NCBI GenBank assembly: GCA_001298575.1
Contig: LJCV01000110.1
Location: forward strand, 62,001-126,000
Source: Actinobacteria bacterium OK074
GTDB taxonomy: Bacteria; Actinomycetota; Actinomycetes; Streptomycetales; Streptomycetaceae
Reading direction: 5' to 3'
DNA length: 64,000 bases
This document shows positions 49,179-56,389 of this stretch, one piece after another; position 1 is the first letter of the stretch; every line of letters starts with the position of its first letter. A program made the position numbers and the translations under genes. The notes below the pieces were generated by a model, which was not told the origin of the DNA, ran no database searches, and saw only the letters and a list, made by a program, of their open reading frames with translations.

Positions 49179-49814
49179 TCACTTCACCAATCCTGAACCA
49201 GCAGACACATCTCCCGTCACGCTCCACTTCTGCTTCGTAGCTAAAATTTTAACCCAATACCAAGCACAGAATCCAGCTCCGATAACAGCATATATACCCG
49301 CCACGACTGTGCTACCTCGTTCGCTCCGCCCCAGCACCCCTGCGAGGGACAACAGTGATAGGACAGTGAAGTAGATAGTGATGACCGACGCGGTAAACAA
49401 TTCACGGCCGGCAGGGTTCGGGGCAAGAGTTCCATCGAAGGCAGTCAACATCTCCTTGAGCCGCGCCTCCTGACCATAGACCCAGGTGGTGTCCGACCCG
49501 GAGACCTCAATCTCCACACTTTCCTGATCAACTCGCAAAGATATGCCTCGGCTACCTAAGCTGTCCGCACCTTCAACCATAATGTCTGCCCACACTTCAG
49601 GATCATTCGGCCCATTTGCCTGCTGGATGGCTTGGACTAAGGCGTCCAGCGCGTTCTGGCGATACCGGGTACTCCCTCTTTGCGTTGAGAACACAACAGC
49701 ATCATCTGGGATCCTCTCCACTGCGACAGCGATGAGTCGGTCCAACCGCCTGCGACCCATGCGACACCGGTAGTAGACGAGGCGCTTCTCTGTAACGCAC
49801 GGTGGGACGTTCAT
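49179..49814 (-). CDS. hypothetical protein with two C-terminal membrane segments
   Basis: A 211-residue protein; ATG 49814 is preferred to a longer frame. The first ~135 residues are soluble (IAVAVERIPDDAVVFSTQRG, then GISLRVDQESVEIEVSGSDT). Two membrane segments follow: VITIYFTVLSLLSLAGVLG and TVVAGIYAVIGAGFCAWYWV. It contains a TTA codon (49242–49244) and AT-richer codons than its surroundings, and belongs to the same inserted block as the TPR pair. No family is recognised. Confidence 0.65.
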   Translation of the reverse strand: MNVPPCVTEKRLVYYRCRMGRRRLDRLIAVAVERIPDDAVVFSTQRGSTRYRQNALDALVQAIQQANGPNDPEVWADIMVEGADSLGSRGISLRVDQESVEIEVSGSDTTWVYGQEARLKEMLTAFDGTLAPNPAGRELFTASVITIYFTVLSLLSLAGVLGRSERGSTVVAGIYAVIGAGFCAWYWVKILATKQKWSVTGDVSAGSGLVK

Positions 49815-49984
49815 GGTGGCATTTTGACGACGGTCGATTGACTTCGAAAGACCTCGGACCGTCTCCAGACGCGTCAACCTCAGCCTCCTCCACAGGCACT
49901 CTCTCCTCGACCCACGACCCGGTCCATGTCATAAGATCTCCGACAGGGCCGAGTACGTGACCACCAGCATCTGGTCGACCGACC

Positions 49985-50401
49985 TCACGTACCAAGAAGT
50001 TGCATCCCCACCACTCGCACGACTGCGAACGAACTGGAAGAGACCGCCGTCACGCGAAAGCGGCGTCCGGCCAACAGGCCATCACGCGCCGACTCCACAA
50101 CCGTTAGAACGTCATCCACCAGGACTCGCGGGATGCTGAGCGGCAGAAGGCCGTGGTAGGCCGTGTCCGAATTTACCTGAGCTACGGAGCCGTCCAAGGA
50201 GGATGAAGAAGCCACCATTCCGGAGGGCACGACAGCTCCTACGCCCTCCCAAACGACTTCAACAGCGGACCCGGGCTGGAGTACACCGCTTCCCTCGTCC
50301 AGTACGTCATCGGACTCTCCACGCAAGTCACGCCACAACTGGACAGAATCCGTAAGGAAACCCTCCACCGTCCGCTGGACCCCGGAGAGGTTAAGCGCCA
50401 T
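49985..50401 (-). CDS. DUF6093-like phage head–tail protein
   Basis: A 138-residue protein from ATG 50401. LSGVQRTVEGFLTDSVQLWR, then DDVLDEGSGVLQPGSAVEV and HGLLPLSIPRVLVDDVLTVV with GRRFRVTAVS fit the DUF6093 family found just upstream of gp10-like genes in Streptomyces phages. In an intact phage the next gene would be part of the tail operon at 47161; here 2.8 kb of foreign DNA intervenes. Confidence 0.7.
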   Translation of the reverse strand: MALNLSGVQRTVEGFLTDSVQLWRDLRGESDDVLDEGSGVLQPGSAVEVVWEGVGAVVPSGMVASSSSLDGSVAQVNSDTAYHGLLPLSIPRVLVDDVLTVVESARDGLLAGRRFRVTAVSSSSFAVVRVVGMQLLGT

Positions 50402-50753
50402 GTGCCCACTCCGCCAGCTGCCGCAAGACCGCCGCGGTACCTCCCCCAGGGACGTTCTCCACGTCCATACGGGCCAGAGCAGCGCGCTCGACCTCCAGCG
50501 GGTCGAGTGCTTCCAGAAAGACGGCAGCGGCAGCCCCGGGATCGGGAGGAGCGCCGACCTCGACCCGGGCCAGAAAGTCCAGTTCAGTCGGCCAACTCCC
50601 TGTCGGGCGCAAGTGCAGCACCACACGAGGAAGGTCGTGGGCCGCGGCATGTACGTCCACGGCAGCGACATGTTCGCTCACGTCGCGGCCGTCGACAACG
50701 ACGGCGTATGCGCGGCCGTCGAAGCTCAGTTGAAAGCGGTTCGGTGTCGTCAC
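50391..50753 (-). CDS. hypothetical phage structural-module protein
   Basis: A 120-residue protein from GTG 50753, overlapping the DUF6093-like gene by 11 bases. FQLSFDGRAYAVVVDGRDVS, then DLPRVVLHLRPTGSWPTELD and DPLEVERAALARMD. No named family, but the tight coupling to the DUF6093-like gene makes it part of the phage connector module. Its start is embedded in copy B of the 18-bp repeat, and upstream phage genes (capsid and beyond) are missing. Confidence 0.65.
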   Translation of the reverse strand: MTTPNRFQLSFDGRAYAVVVDGRDVSEHVAAVDVHAAAHDLPRVVLHLRPTGSWPTELDFLARVEVGAPPDPGAAAAVFLEALDPLEVERAALARMDVENVPGGGTAAVLRQLAEWAHGA

Positions 50754-50766
50754 CGGCGGAGCCTAA
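50749..50766. repeat. 18-bp direct repeat, copy B
   Basis: Identical to 47157–47174 and likewise spanning the GTG start of a minus-strand phage gene, with unrelated DNA to its right. Confidence 0.8.
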
Positions 50767-50809
50767 AGGTCCAGCACTGGCCGTGGGGAACCTCACCGCC
50801 CTCCGACCG

Positions 50810-51955
50810 TCAGTCTGTGTCAGTCGCGGCCAATACCGTCAAGGTCGTCCGGTCCGGGTCCAGAGCAGCCAGACCGATGTCCCAAGCGACCTGGAAGTAC
50901 CAGGGGGTCGACGCACCGAAGCTGTACCAACTGCACGTCGCAACACGCGCTCCGAGCTCTTCGGCACCAGCGCCCTCCGCCACCCCGGCGAGCCCACCGA
51001 GGGAACGCCAGGCGGACAAGCGGCCATAGGCCCCGTACAGACCGTGGTTGTACGCCCCTCCCGTAGAGGCCGCCGCGAAGAGCACCCACCACGCCTGCCC
51101 GATGTCCACCCTGGACACGGTGAAGTCCGAACGGCGGTCGTACCCGGCGAGGCAGTCGAGGCCGAGCCCAAGCAGGGCCGCCGGAACGTCTGGCTCCTCC
51201 AGCGGACCTTCCGAAGCGAAGGAACGAGCCTCAACACGGCCGTTGGACTCCTCGGCCCAGTTCGACACGGCGGCGGACACCGATTCCCGGTCGTTCTCCG
51301 TCACTTCCCGAGCTGTGAACCGCCCGACTGCCCGTGATCGCAGGGGAAGCCGGACCGTCTTGGCAACGGGACCGAAGGGAATCGGGGCCGTACTCCCATG
51401 AACCGAGTAGCTGGGGAGTTCGGCGCCGTTCTCCCATTCGGTACACCGCAACGGCAGCCAGGCAAGCGGATGTTGACTCATCCCGGGGCTCGATGCCCAG
51501 GCCAGCACTTCCGGGAGATCGGAGAGGTCGAACCCCCGGAGCAGCAGTTCGTGAACCGTGCAGGCCCTCAGTTCGTCGGAAGCCCCGGCGCCGGGGCCCG
51601 TGCCACGAAAGAGCGGGAGGAGGCCCTGGACGTCCTGTGCGGATGCGATCAGCGAAGCCACGTAACGTGCCCGCCTTCGCGCCGACCGGTCCTCTCCATC
51701 GACAAGACGCAGGAGTTGCTCCACACCATGTGGGTTAGGCCCCAACGCCAGCAGCCGGATCGCGGTGTCCAGGACGCTCGCGTACTGCCATACCCGCGCG
51801 GAACCAGCTCCGCTCCGCTGGGCCACCGCCATCCCCAAGTCTCCGACGAAGGCGATGTCCCCATCGGCCAAACGGCGTTCCATCTCGGCCCACACGTCGG
51901 TGACGCGCTTAGCTGTGGGCAGTTGCGCCACGATCTCTTCTATGCCGTGATCCAC
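50810..51955 (-). CDS. DUF6183-like protein
   Basis: A 381-residue protein from GTG 51955. Helical first half (VGDLGMAVAQRSGAGSARVW, LDTAIRLLALGPNPHGVEQL) and a second half with GGAYNHGLYGAYGRLSAWRS then STPWYFQVAWDIGLAALDP. I associate this pattern with DUF6183, a Streptomyces family of unknown function; the identification is from memory. It marks the first non-phage gene to the right of the structural genes. Confidence 0.6.
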   Translation of the reverse strand: MDHGIEEIVAQLPTAKRVTDVWAEMERRLADGDIAFVGDLGMAVAQRSGAGSARVWQYASVLDTAIRLLALGPNPHGVEQLLRLVDGEDRSARRRARYVASLIASAQDVQGLLPLFRGTGPGAGASDELRACTVHELLLRGFDLSDLPEVLAWASSPGMSQHPLAWLPLRCTEWENGAELPSYSVHGSTAPIPFGPVAKTVRLPLRSRAVGRFTAREVTENDRESVSAAVSNWAEESNGRVEARSFASEGPLEEPDVPAALLGLGLDCLAGYDRRSDFTVSRVDIGQAWWVLFAAASTGGAYNHGLYGAYGRLSAWRSLGGLAGVAEGAGAEELGARVATCSWYSFGASTPWYFQVAWDIGLAALDPDRTTLTVLAATDTD

Positions 51956-52069
51956 AACACCGACCCTACGCTCAGCAACCCAGGTGAGCAGCGTTTTCCG
52001 GTTCTCCCGCCCGATGGCTCACCAGGTGCCACTCTCCATCGCGTTGGGGCGAACGACACTGCTTCGGCT

Positions 52070-52300
52070 TCAGAGCACCTCGTCCACGATCCCGCCAACC
52101 AACGCACGCACCGCTGTCCGAGAGAACACCAGCGACCGCAGCCCAACATCCTTCGAATCCCGAACCGCCACCCATTCCCCCAGCTCCGCAACCTCCACAC
52201 AGTCGTTCGCCCCACCGCTGTACGAACTCCTGCGCCACTGCGCGCCTACAAGGTCGACGTCGTACGGCAGCGGCAGGCCGGGCATGCGGGACGTGCTCAC
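52070..52300 (-). CDS. DUF397 protein
   Basis: A 76-residue protein; GTG 52300 overlaps the XRE stop as GTGA. WRRSSYSGGANDCVEVAEL, then VAVRDSKD and FSRTAVRALV are the DUF397 signature. In Streptomyces DUF397 proteins are coupled to XRE/DUF5753 regulators and form toxin–antitoxin-like or developmental regulator pairs (WhiJ-type loci). Confidence 0.9.
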   Translation of the reverse strand: MSTSRMPGLPLPYDVDLVGAQWRRSSYSGGANDCVEVAELGEWVAVRDSKDVGLRSLVFSRTAVRALVGGIVDEVL

Positions 52301-53178
52301 TCTTCGGGCTCCTTGCTGATCTGTGCGATGCGGCTGCGTGTCTCCGACGGGCCGAGGGCGCAGGCCCTCAACTGGTCGAAGATCTCTGTGTAGTTGGCCA
52401 CGTCCTCGGTGGACTCCAGGTACACGGAGTTCTTCGGATTCTCCAGCCACACCAGGTTCGGCGTGGGGTCGGGGAACGTCAGGATGACGAATGGACCGTA
52501 CAGCCCCGGGTGTGCCCCGAGCGAGAAGGGGAGCAACTGGACGGTGACGTTGGGCTGTTCACTCACCGTCATCAGCTTCTGCATCTGCTCGCGCATCACC
52601 TCCGGTGAGCCGACGGTCCGGCGCAGTACCGCCTCGTCGAGGATCGCCCAGAGTTTCGCGGGCTGTTCGCCGCTCAGGCGGATGTTCTGGCGCTCCATGC
52701 GGACCTTGACCAGGGACTCGATCTCCGGCGGGGACAGGTCCATCCGCATCTGGGAGATCACGGCACGCGCGTAGTCCTCGGTCTGGAGGAGGCCGGGTAC
52801 CAGCATCGGCTGGTAGTTGGCGAGGTACGTCGCGCCGGCCTCCAGTGCCAGGTAGCCGTCGTAGCGCGTCGCGGTCAGCACCGTCGAATACTTCCGCCAC
52901 CACGGCTTCTGCTGCTCCTTGTCCGCACGGACCAGGTCGAGCACGTCGGCCCGCTGGGCTTCGTCGTCGACGCCGTACAGGTCCAGGAGCGCCCGGACGA
53001 GGATCGGTGTCGTACCGCGCTCGCCGTTCTCGATGCGGCTCAACGAGCCCTGGTTGACTTCGAGTTGCTCGGCGACCTCGGTAAGAGTGAGTCCGCTCGC
53101 GTCGCGCAGTTCCTTCATGCGGGCGGCAAGTTGTCGGCGGTACACGGACTGCGGTACCAGACTCCTCTTCAAGGCCAT
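52297..53178 (-). CDS. XRE-family regulator with DUF5753 domain
   Basis: A 293-residue protein from ATG 53178. Residues 15–70 are the HTH (SGLTLTEVAEQLEVNQGSLS then RIENGERG); residues ~110–285 are the DUF5753 domain, with YQPMLVPGLLQTEDYARAVI, MREQMQKLMTVSEQPNVTVQ and LLPFSLGAHPGLYGPFVILT. This is the WhiJ/AbaA-type regulator common in Streptomyces. It forms a two-gene operon with the DUF397 gene and diverges from a TPR regulator across a gap holding an inverted repeat. Confidence 0.92.
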   Translation of the reverse strand: MALKRSLVPQSVYRRQLAARMKELRDASGLTLTEVAEQLEVNQGSLSRIENGERGTTPILVRALLDLYGVDDEAQRADVLDLVRADKEQQKPWWRKYSTVLTATRYDGYLALEAGATYLANYQPMLVPGLLQTEDYARAVISQMRMDLSPPEIESLVKVRMERQNIRLSGEQPAKLWAILDEAVLRRTVGSPEVMREQMQKLMTVSEQPNVTVQLLPFSLGAHPGLYGPFVILTFPDPTPNLVWLENPKNSVYLESTEDVANYTEIFDQLRACALGPSETRSRIAQISKEPEE

Positions 53179-53232
53179 GCCGGAAGTCTCTCCGGACGAC
53201 CACCGCCTCTACAACCCGCACGAGTCAACTTC

Positions 53233-53279
53233 GCCAGACATATTGCCTAGTTCATGGTTTCCTCGGCATGCTGTCTGGC
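53233..53279. promoter_or_regulatory. inverted repeat between divergent regulators
   Basis: GCCAGACA (53233–53240) and TGTCTGGC (53272–53279), centres about 39 bp apart, between the XRE start (53178) and the TPR regulator start (53353). Likely binding sites for one or both regulators. Confidence 0.5.
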
Positions 53280-53352
53280 AACATGGCGCGTGCTCCCCGC
53301 CTTCGGCCCACGCCGTCACGTCGACCCGCTCGTCACACCAGGAGGGTGCGCC

Positions 53353-54732
53353 ATGCCCCGTACGACGTTGTTCCGCCAGCTGATTCAACGGCGGCACCTG
53401 ACGACGTACGAAGCCTTCTCGGCGCAGTTCGAACGGGCCGCCGCCCGCCTGGCCGATCTCGACGGCGATCCTCGGCTGGCATCGGTCGAGATCTCTCCGC
53501 GCCAGTTCGACCGCTGGTGCGGCGGCCAGTTACAGACCCTCCCCCGCCCGGACTCCTGCCGAGTGCTGGAACACATGTTGGGCAGACCGGCGGCCGAGTT
53601 GTTCGCCGCGACGGACGACAGCCACGGAGTGCGGCACGACCGCGACAGCCAGGACTCCGAAGCACCGAGGGCCGCACCAAAGCTTCATCCCCAACAACCT
53701 CGCAGCACTCCCCCAACCATCCGCGCCGACGACGAGAACCCCCTGGACATCGTCTCCCGCACCCGGCTGCTCACCACCAGCAACGCCGACGAGACGACCC
53801 TCGCCTTCATCAGCTCCTCCCTGGAGGGCGTCACCGCGCGGTACGAACTCGACGGGCCGTACGTGCTCCGCCCCCAGGCCCGGCACCTCCGGCGGCTCGC
53901 CCACACTCTCCTCGACGGCCGCCAACCTCCGCGCCAACGCCGGGAGTTGTTCCGTCTCGCCGCCCGCGCGTCCGGTCTGCTCGGCTACATGGCGGTCAAC
54001 ATGGGCGACTTCGCGCTCGCCGAGGCGTACTGCGCCGAGGCCCGGGAACTCAGCCGTGCGATCGACGACGCGGAGACCGAGCTGTGGGCCGACGGGACAC
54101 TGTCCTTCAGCCTCTACTACGCGGGCCGTTACGCCGAGGCCGATGCCTGCGCCGTCGCGGCCGTGGACCGTGCGCCGTGCAACGCCCAGTCCATCCGGCT
54201 GCTGGCGAACGGCCGTGCCCGCGCGCTCGGGAAGATGGGACGGCGGCAGGCGGCTGCTCGCGCCGTCGGACAGGCCCTGGAACTCTCGGAGTTGCACGAC
54301 GTTCCGGCCGGCATCACGTCCTGCATCTCCTTCGAGCCGTACGGCCACGCGAGGACGCTGGCCAACGCCGTCACCGCCCACGTCTCCCTCGGCAATGTCG
54401 AACAGGTGCTGAGCGACGCGGAGTTGATCGACGATCTGGTCGAGCACTCGGACTCGTCGTGGAGCCGCTCGCTCGTACGGCTCGACGTCTCGGCCGCGCT
54501 CCTCCAGCGGCAGCCCTCACCGGATCTCGATCACGCGATGTCCCTGGGCGGGGAGGCGCTCGCGCTGTGCGGTGACGCGCCGATCCGATCGGTGTGGCAG
54601 CGCGCCCGGGACCTGTACGAGCAGGCCGCTCCGTGGCGGAACCGGCCGAGCGTGCGCGAATATGGCGAGGAACTCCGCACCTGGAGTTCTCAACCGGCAG
54701 CCCTGGCCATGTCGCGCTCCAGGGCGGTGTGA
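53353..54732 (+). CDS. TPR-containing regulator-like protein
   Basis: A 459-residue protein; ATG 53353 follows AGGAGGGTGCGCC. The N-terminal ~80 residues (LTTYEAFSAQFERAAARLAD … VEISPRQFDRWCGG) resemble the degenerate HTH of Streptomyces TPR regulators. The rest is a helical solenoid with TPR-like pairs, such as NMGDFALAEAYCAEARELSR and GRYAEADACAVAAVDRAP. Such proteins are taken as signal-responsive regulators, but the target is unknown. It is divergent from the XRE gene. Confidence 0.8.
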   Translation: MPRTTLFRQLIQRRHLTTYEAFSAQFERAAARLADLDGDPRLASVEISPRQFDRWCGGQLQTLPRPDSCRVLEHMLGRPAAELFAATDDSHGVRHDRDSQDSEAPRAAPKLHPQQPRSTPPTIRADDENPLDIVSRTRLLTTSNADETTLAFISSSLEGVTARYELDGPYVLRPQARHLRRLAHTLLDGRQPPRQRRELFRLAARASGLLGYMAVNMGDFALAEAYCAEARELSRAIDDAETELWADGTLSFSLYYAGRYAEADACAVAAVDRAPCNAQSIRLLANGRARALGKMGRRQAAARAVGQALELSELHDVPAGITSCISFEPYGHARTLANAVTAHVSLGNVEQVLSDAELIDDLVEHSDSSWSRSLVRLDVSAALLQRQPSPDLDHAMSLGGEALALCGDAPIRSVWQRARDLYEQAAPWRNRPSVREYGEELRTWSSQPAALAMSRSRAV

Positions 54733-54751
54733 CACCGAAGGAGCGCGCCGC

Positions 54752-55495
54752 GTGCCCTTGCCCAACACCGACCCCGCCGCGTTTCCGGTCGAGCCTCCGG
54801 CGGACCCGGACGACCTTGAGTGCATCGCGGCACACGACTGGGCCGCCTTCGACTCGCTGTCGGAGATGACCAATCACTGGTCCCGGCCGAGCTGGCCCGA
54901 CGGGGCCAGGGCGTACTACTGGATGCTGACGTTCCCCAACGCGTCGGCGCTCACCGACCTCGCCCTGCGCTGCCAGGAGACGCTGGCCCCGCTGCGGCTC
55001 GACCCGGTCCCGGCCGAGGACGGTCTGCACATCACGCTGGCGCGCGTGGGAGGACGTACCTCTGTCACCCGCGCGCAGCTGGCCGCCCTCGCCCGAACGG
55101 CAGCGCCCCTCCTCCCCAGCGCCTTCGGCCTGCGTGCCGTGCCGCTGGCCGGTTCCCGGGGTGCCGTGCGCTTCTCCGTCGGGCCATGGGGCCCGCTCGT
55201 ACGACTCCACGCCGCGCTGCTCAGCGCCAACCAGGCCGAGGGCATCGCCCCCGCGAAGCCGACGGCGTACTTCCGGCCGCACCTCAGCATCGCCTACAGC
55301 AACCGGCGCCACGACGCTCGCCCGGTGGTGGACGCCGTGGCCCCCCTACGGGCCCTGCCCGCTGTCGACGTCGACGTCGCCGAGGTGCAGCTCGTGGAGT
55401 TGCGCCGCGAGGGGACGACGTACCGGTGGGAGGTCCGGGAGACCCTTCCCCTCACTGCTCCGGAACTCGTGGGGCAGGCACAAGCCCAGGGGTAG
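54752..55495 (+). CDS. 2'-5' RNA ligase-like (2H) phosphoesterase
   Basis: A 247-residue protein from GTG 54752 behind GAAGGAG. Two HxT/S motifs, HITLARVG near residue 93 and HLSIAYSN near 180, are the paired active-site histidines of the 2H phosphoesterase superfamily. AYYWMLTFPNASALTDLALR starts the fold. Family enzymes act on 2',3'-cyclic or 2'-5' phosphodiesters of RNA or nucleotides; the substrate here is unknown. It follows the TPR gene by 19 bp and overlaps the 3' end of the convergent ATPase gene by 44 bp. Confidence 0.85.
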   Translation: MPLPNTDPAAFPVEPPADPDDLECIAAHDWAAFDSLSEMTNHWSRPSWPDGARAYYWMLTFPNASALTDLALRCQETLAPLRLDPVPAEDGLHITLARVGGRTSVTRAQLAALARTAAPLLPSAFGLRAVPLAGSRGAVRFSVGPWGPLVRLHAALLSANQAEGIAPAKPTAYFRPHLSIAYSNRRHDARPVVDAVAPLRALPAVDVDVAEVQLVELRREGTTYRWEVRETLPLTAPELVGQAQAQG

Positions 55496-55967
55496 GTCCC
55501 TCCGCTTCCCTCAGCCCGATCTCGGCGACCACCGCCTTCCCTTCCTTCGTCGGCCAGACCAGCCACCTGGTGACGAGGGCGTCGACCAGCGGAAGCCCCC
55601 GGCCGTCCTCCGCCAGGTCGAGATACGAAGTGGCGTCCGCCACCCGAGGCCGCACCGCGTCGACATCCCCGTCGCTGTCGTGGACCCACAGCACCGCGGT
55701 GTCCTCGTAGACGTCCACCCACATACCGGTCGGCCCGGTCTGCGTATGCCGTAGTGCGTTGGTGACCAGTTCGACGGCGACGACCGCGGTGTCGTCCACC
55801 CGCGAATCGGTGGCACGGCCGCCAAGGGCGTCGCGCACCTGCTCGCGGGTGAGGACGAGCGGCTCGTCGGCGTCCTGGAGGTTCACCCAGCGGTGCTGGA
55901 CGCGTCCGTCCGCGAAGTCGTGTCGTGTGACCTTGCCCGTGTGTGAGGGGAGCACTCTGTGCCTCAT
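55452..55967 (-). CDS. anti-sigma-factor-like ATP-binding protein (HATPase_c_2)
   Basis: A 171-residue GHKL ATPase of the RsbW/SpoIIAB type, ATG 55967. VAVELVTNALRHTQTGPTG is the N box, HDSDGD and EDGRGLPLVDALV are the G1/G2 boxes. Streptomyces carry dozens of such stand-alone proteins as sigma-factor antagonists or Ser/Thr kinases acting on anti-anti-sigma factors. No sigma factor or antagonist is adjacent, so the partner is unknown. Confidence 0.88.
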   Translation of the reverse strand: MRHRVLPSHTGKVTRHDFADGRVQHRWVNLQDADEPLVLTREQVRDALGGRATDSRVDDTAVVAVELVTNALRHTQTGPTGMWVDVYEDTAVLWVHDSDGDVDAVRPRVADATSYLDLAEDGRGLPLVDALVTRWLVWPTKEGKAVVAEIGLREAEGPTPGLVPAPRVPEQ

Positions 55968-56043
55968 TCCCGATGGCTGACGACGGGCTACACCAGCGTC
56001 GGGACACATGAGGCGCGGCGGTATGCCGTCACCACGCCGTTCG

Positions 56044-56095
56044 TCCGCCGTCCGGCGCGCGCGAAGCGGCGTACGAACGACGTACGGACGGCGGA
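56044..56095. promoter_or_regulatory. leader hairpin 1
   Basis: TCCGCCGTCCG pairs with CGGACGGCGGA (11 bp, 30-base loop), the first of three consecutive hairpins between the anti-sigma-type gene and the 56–64 kb operon. Confidence 0.55.
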
Positions 56096-56139
56096 TCGAC
56101 GGCGTACCGCCGCGTGACGGCCGCGGCGATCGTCTTCGT

Positions 56140-56184
56140 GGGCCGTTTCGCGGGGCGATATCCCCCGGCTCTGCGAAACGGCCC
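56140..56184. terminator. leader hairpin 2
   Basis: A 12-bp perfect stem (56140–56151 with 56173–56184) and 21-base loop. In the plus direction it could act as an attenuator ahead of the operon. Confidence 0.55.
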
Positions 56185-56189
56185 TCTCT

Positions 56190-56233
56190 ACCCGTGCCGG
56201 TTGACCATGACCTGCTTCCCAGCCGGCACGGGT
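56190..56233. promoter_or_regulatory. leader hairpin 3
   Basis: An 11-bp perfect stem (56190–56200 with 56223–56233) just six bases after hairpin 2 and about 40 bases before the ribosome binding site of the short ORF. Confidence 0.55.
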
Positions 56234-56284
56234 CCCGCCCCCCCCATCCGCGTGTGTCCGCCCCGCGGCCCAGAGGAGGTCCTC

Positions 56285-56389
56285 GTGACCCGCACATCCC
56301 CGCCGACGACTCGGAGAGCGGCCAGGCCGAGGCCGACGGTTCGCCAACAGAACCAGCAGAACGGGCAGAACCGGCAGGCTCCCGCATGA
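56285..56389 (+). CDS. short leader ORF upstream of the biosynthetic operon
   Basis: GTG 56285 lies five bases after AGAGGAGG, the strongest Shine–Dalgarno in this part of the window. It opens 34 codons rich in Arg (seven), Gln and Pro (TRTSPPTTRRAARPRP, then TVRQQNQQNGQNRQAPA). The stop overlaps the glycosyltransferase ATG as ATGA. The ORF therefore probably sets translation of the first enzyme by coupling, or acts with the three upstream hairpins as an attenuator. It is too small for family assignment, and the alternative is that it is simply a small protein. Confidence 0.5.
   Translation: MTRTSPPTTRRAARPRPTVRQQNQQNGQNRQAPA

Noticed and set aside
16516..53000. Integrative conjugative element
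   Set aside because: No relaxase, FtsK/Tra-type ATPase or type IV secretion gene is visible; the structural genes are phage tail genes.
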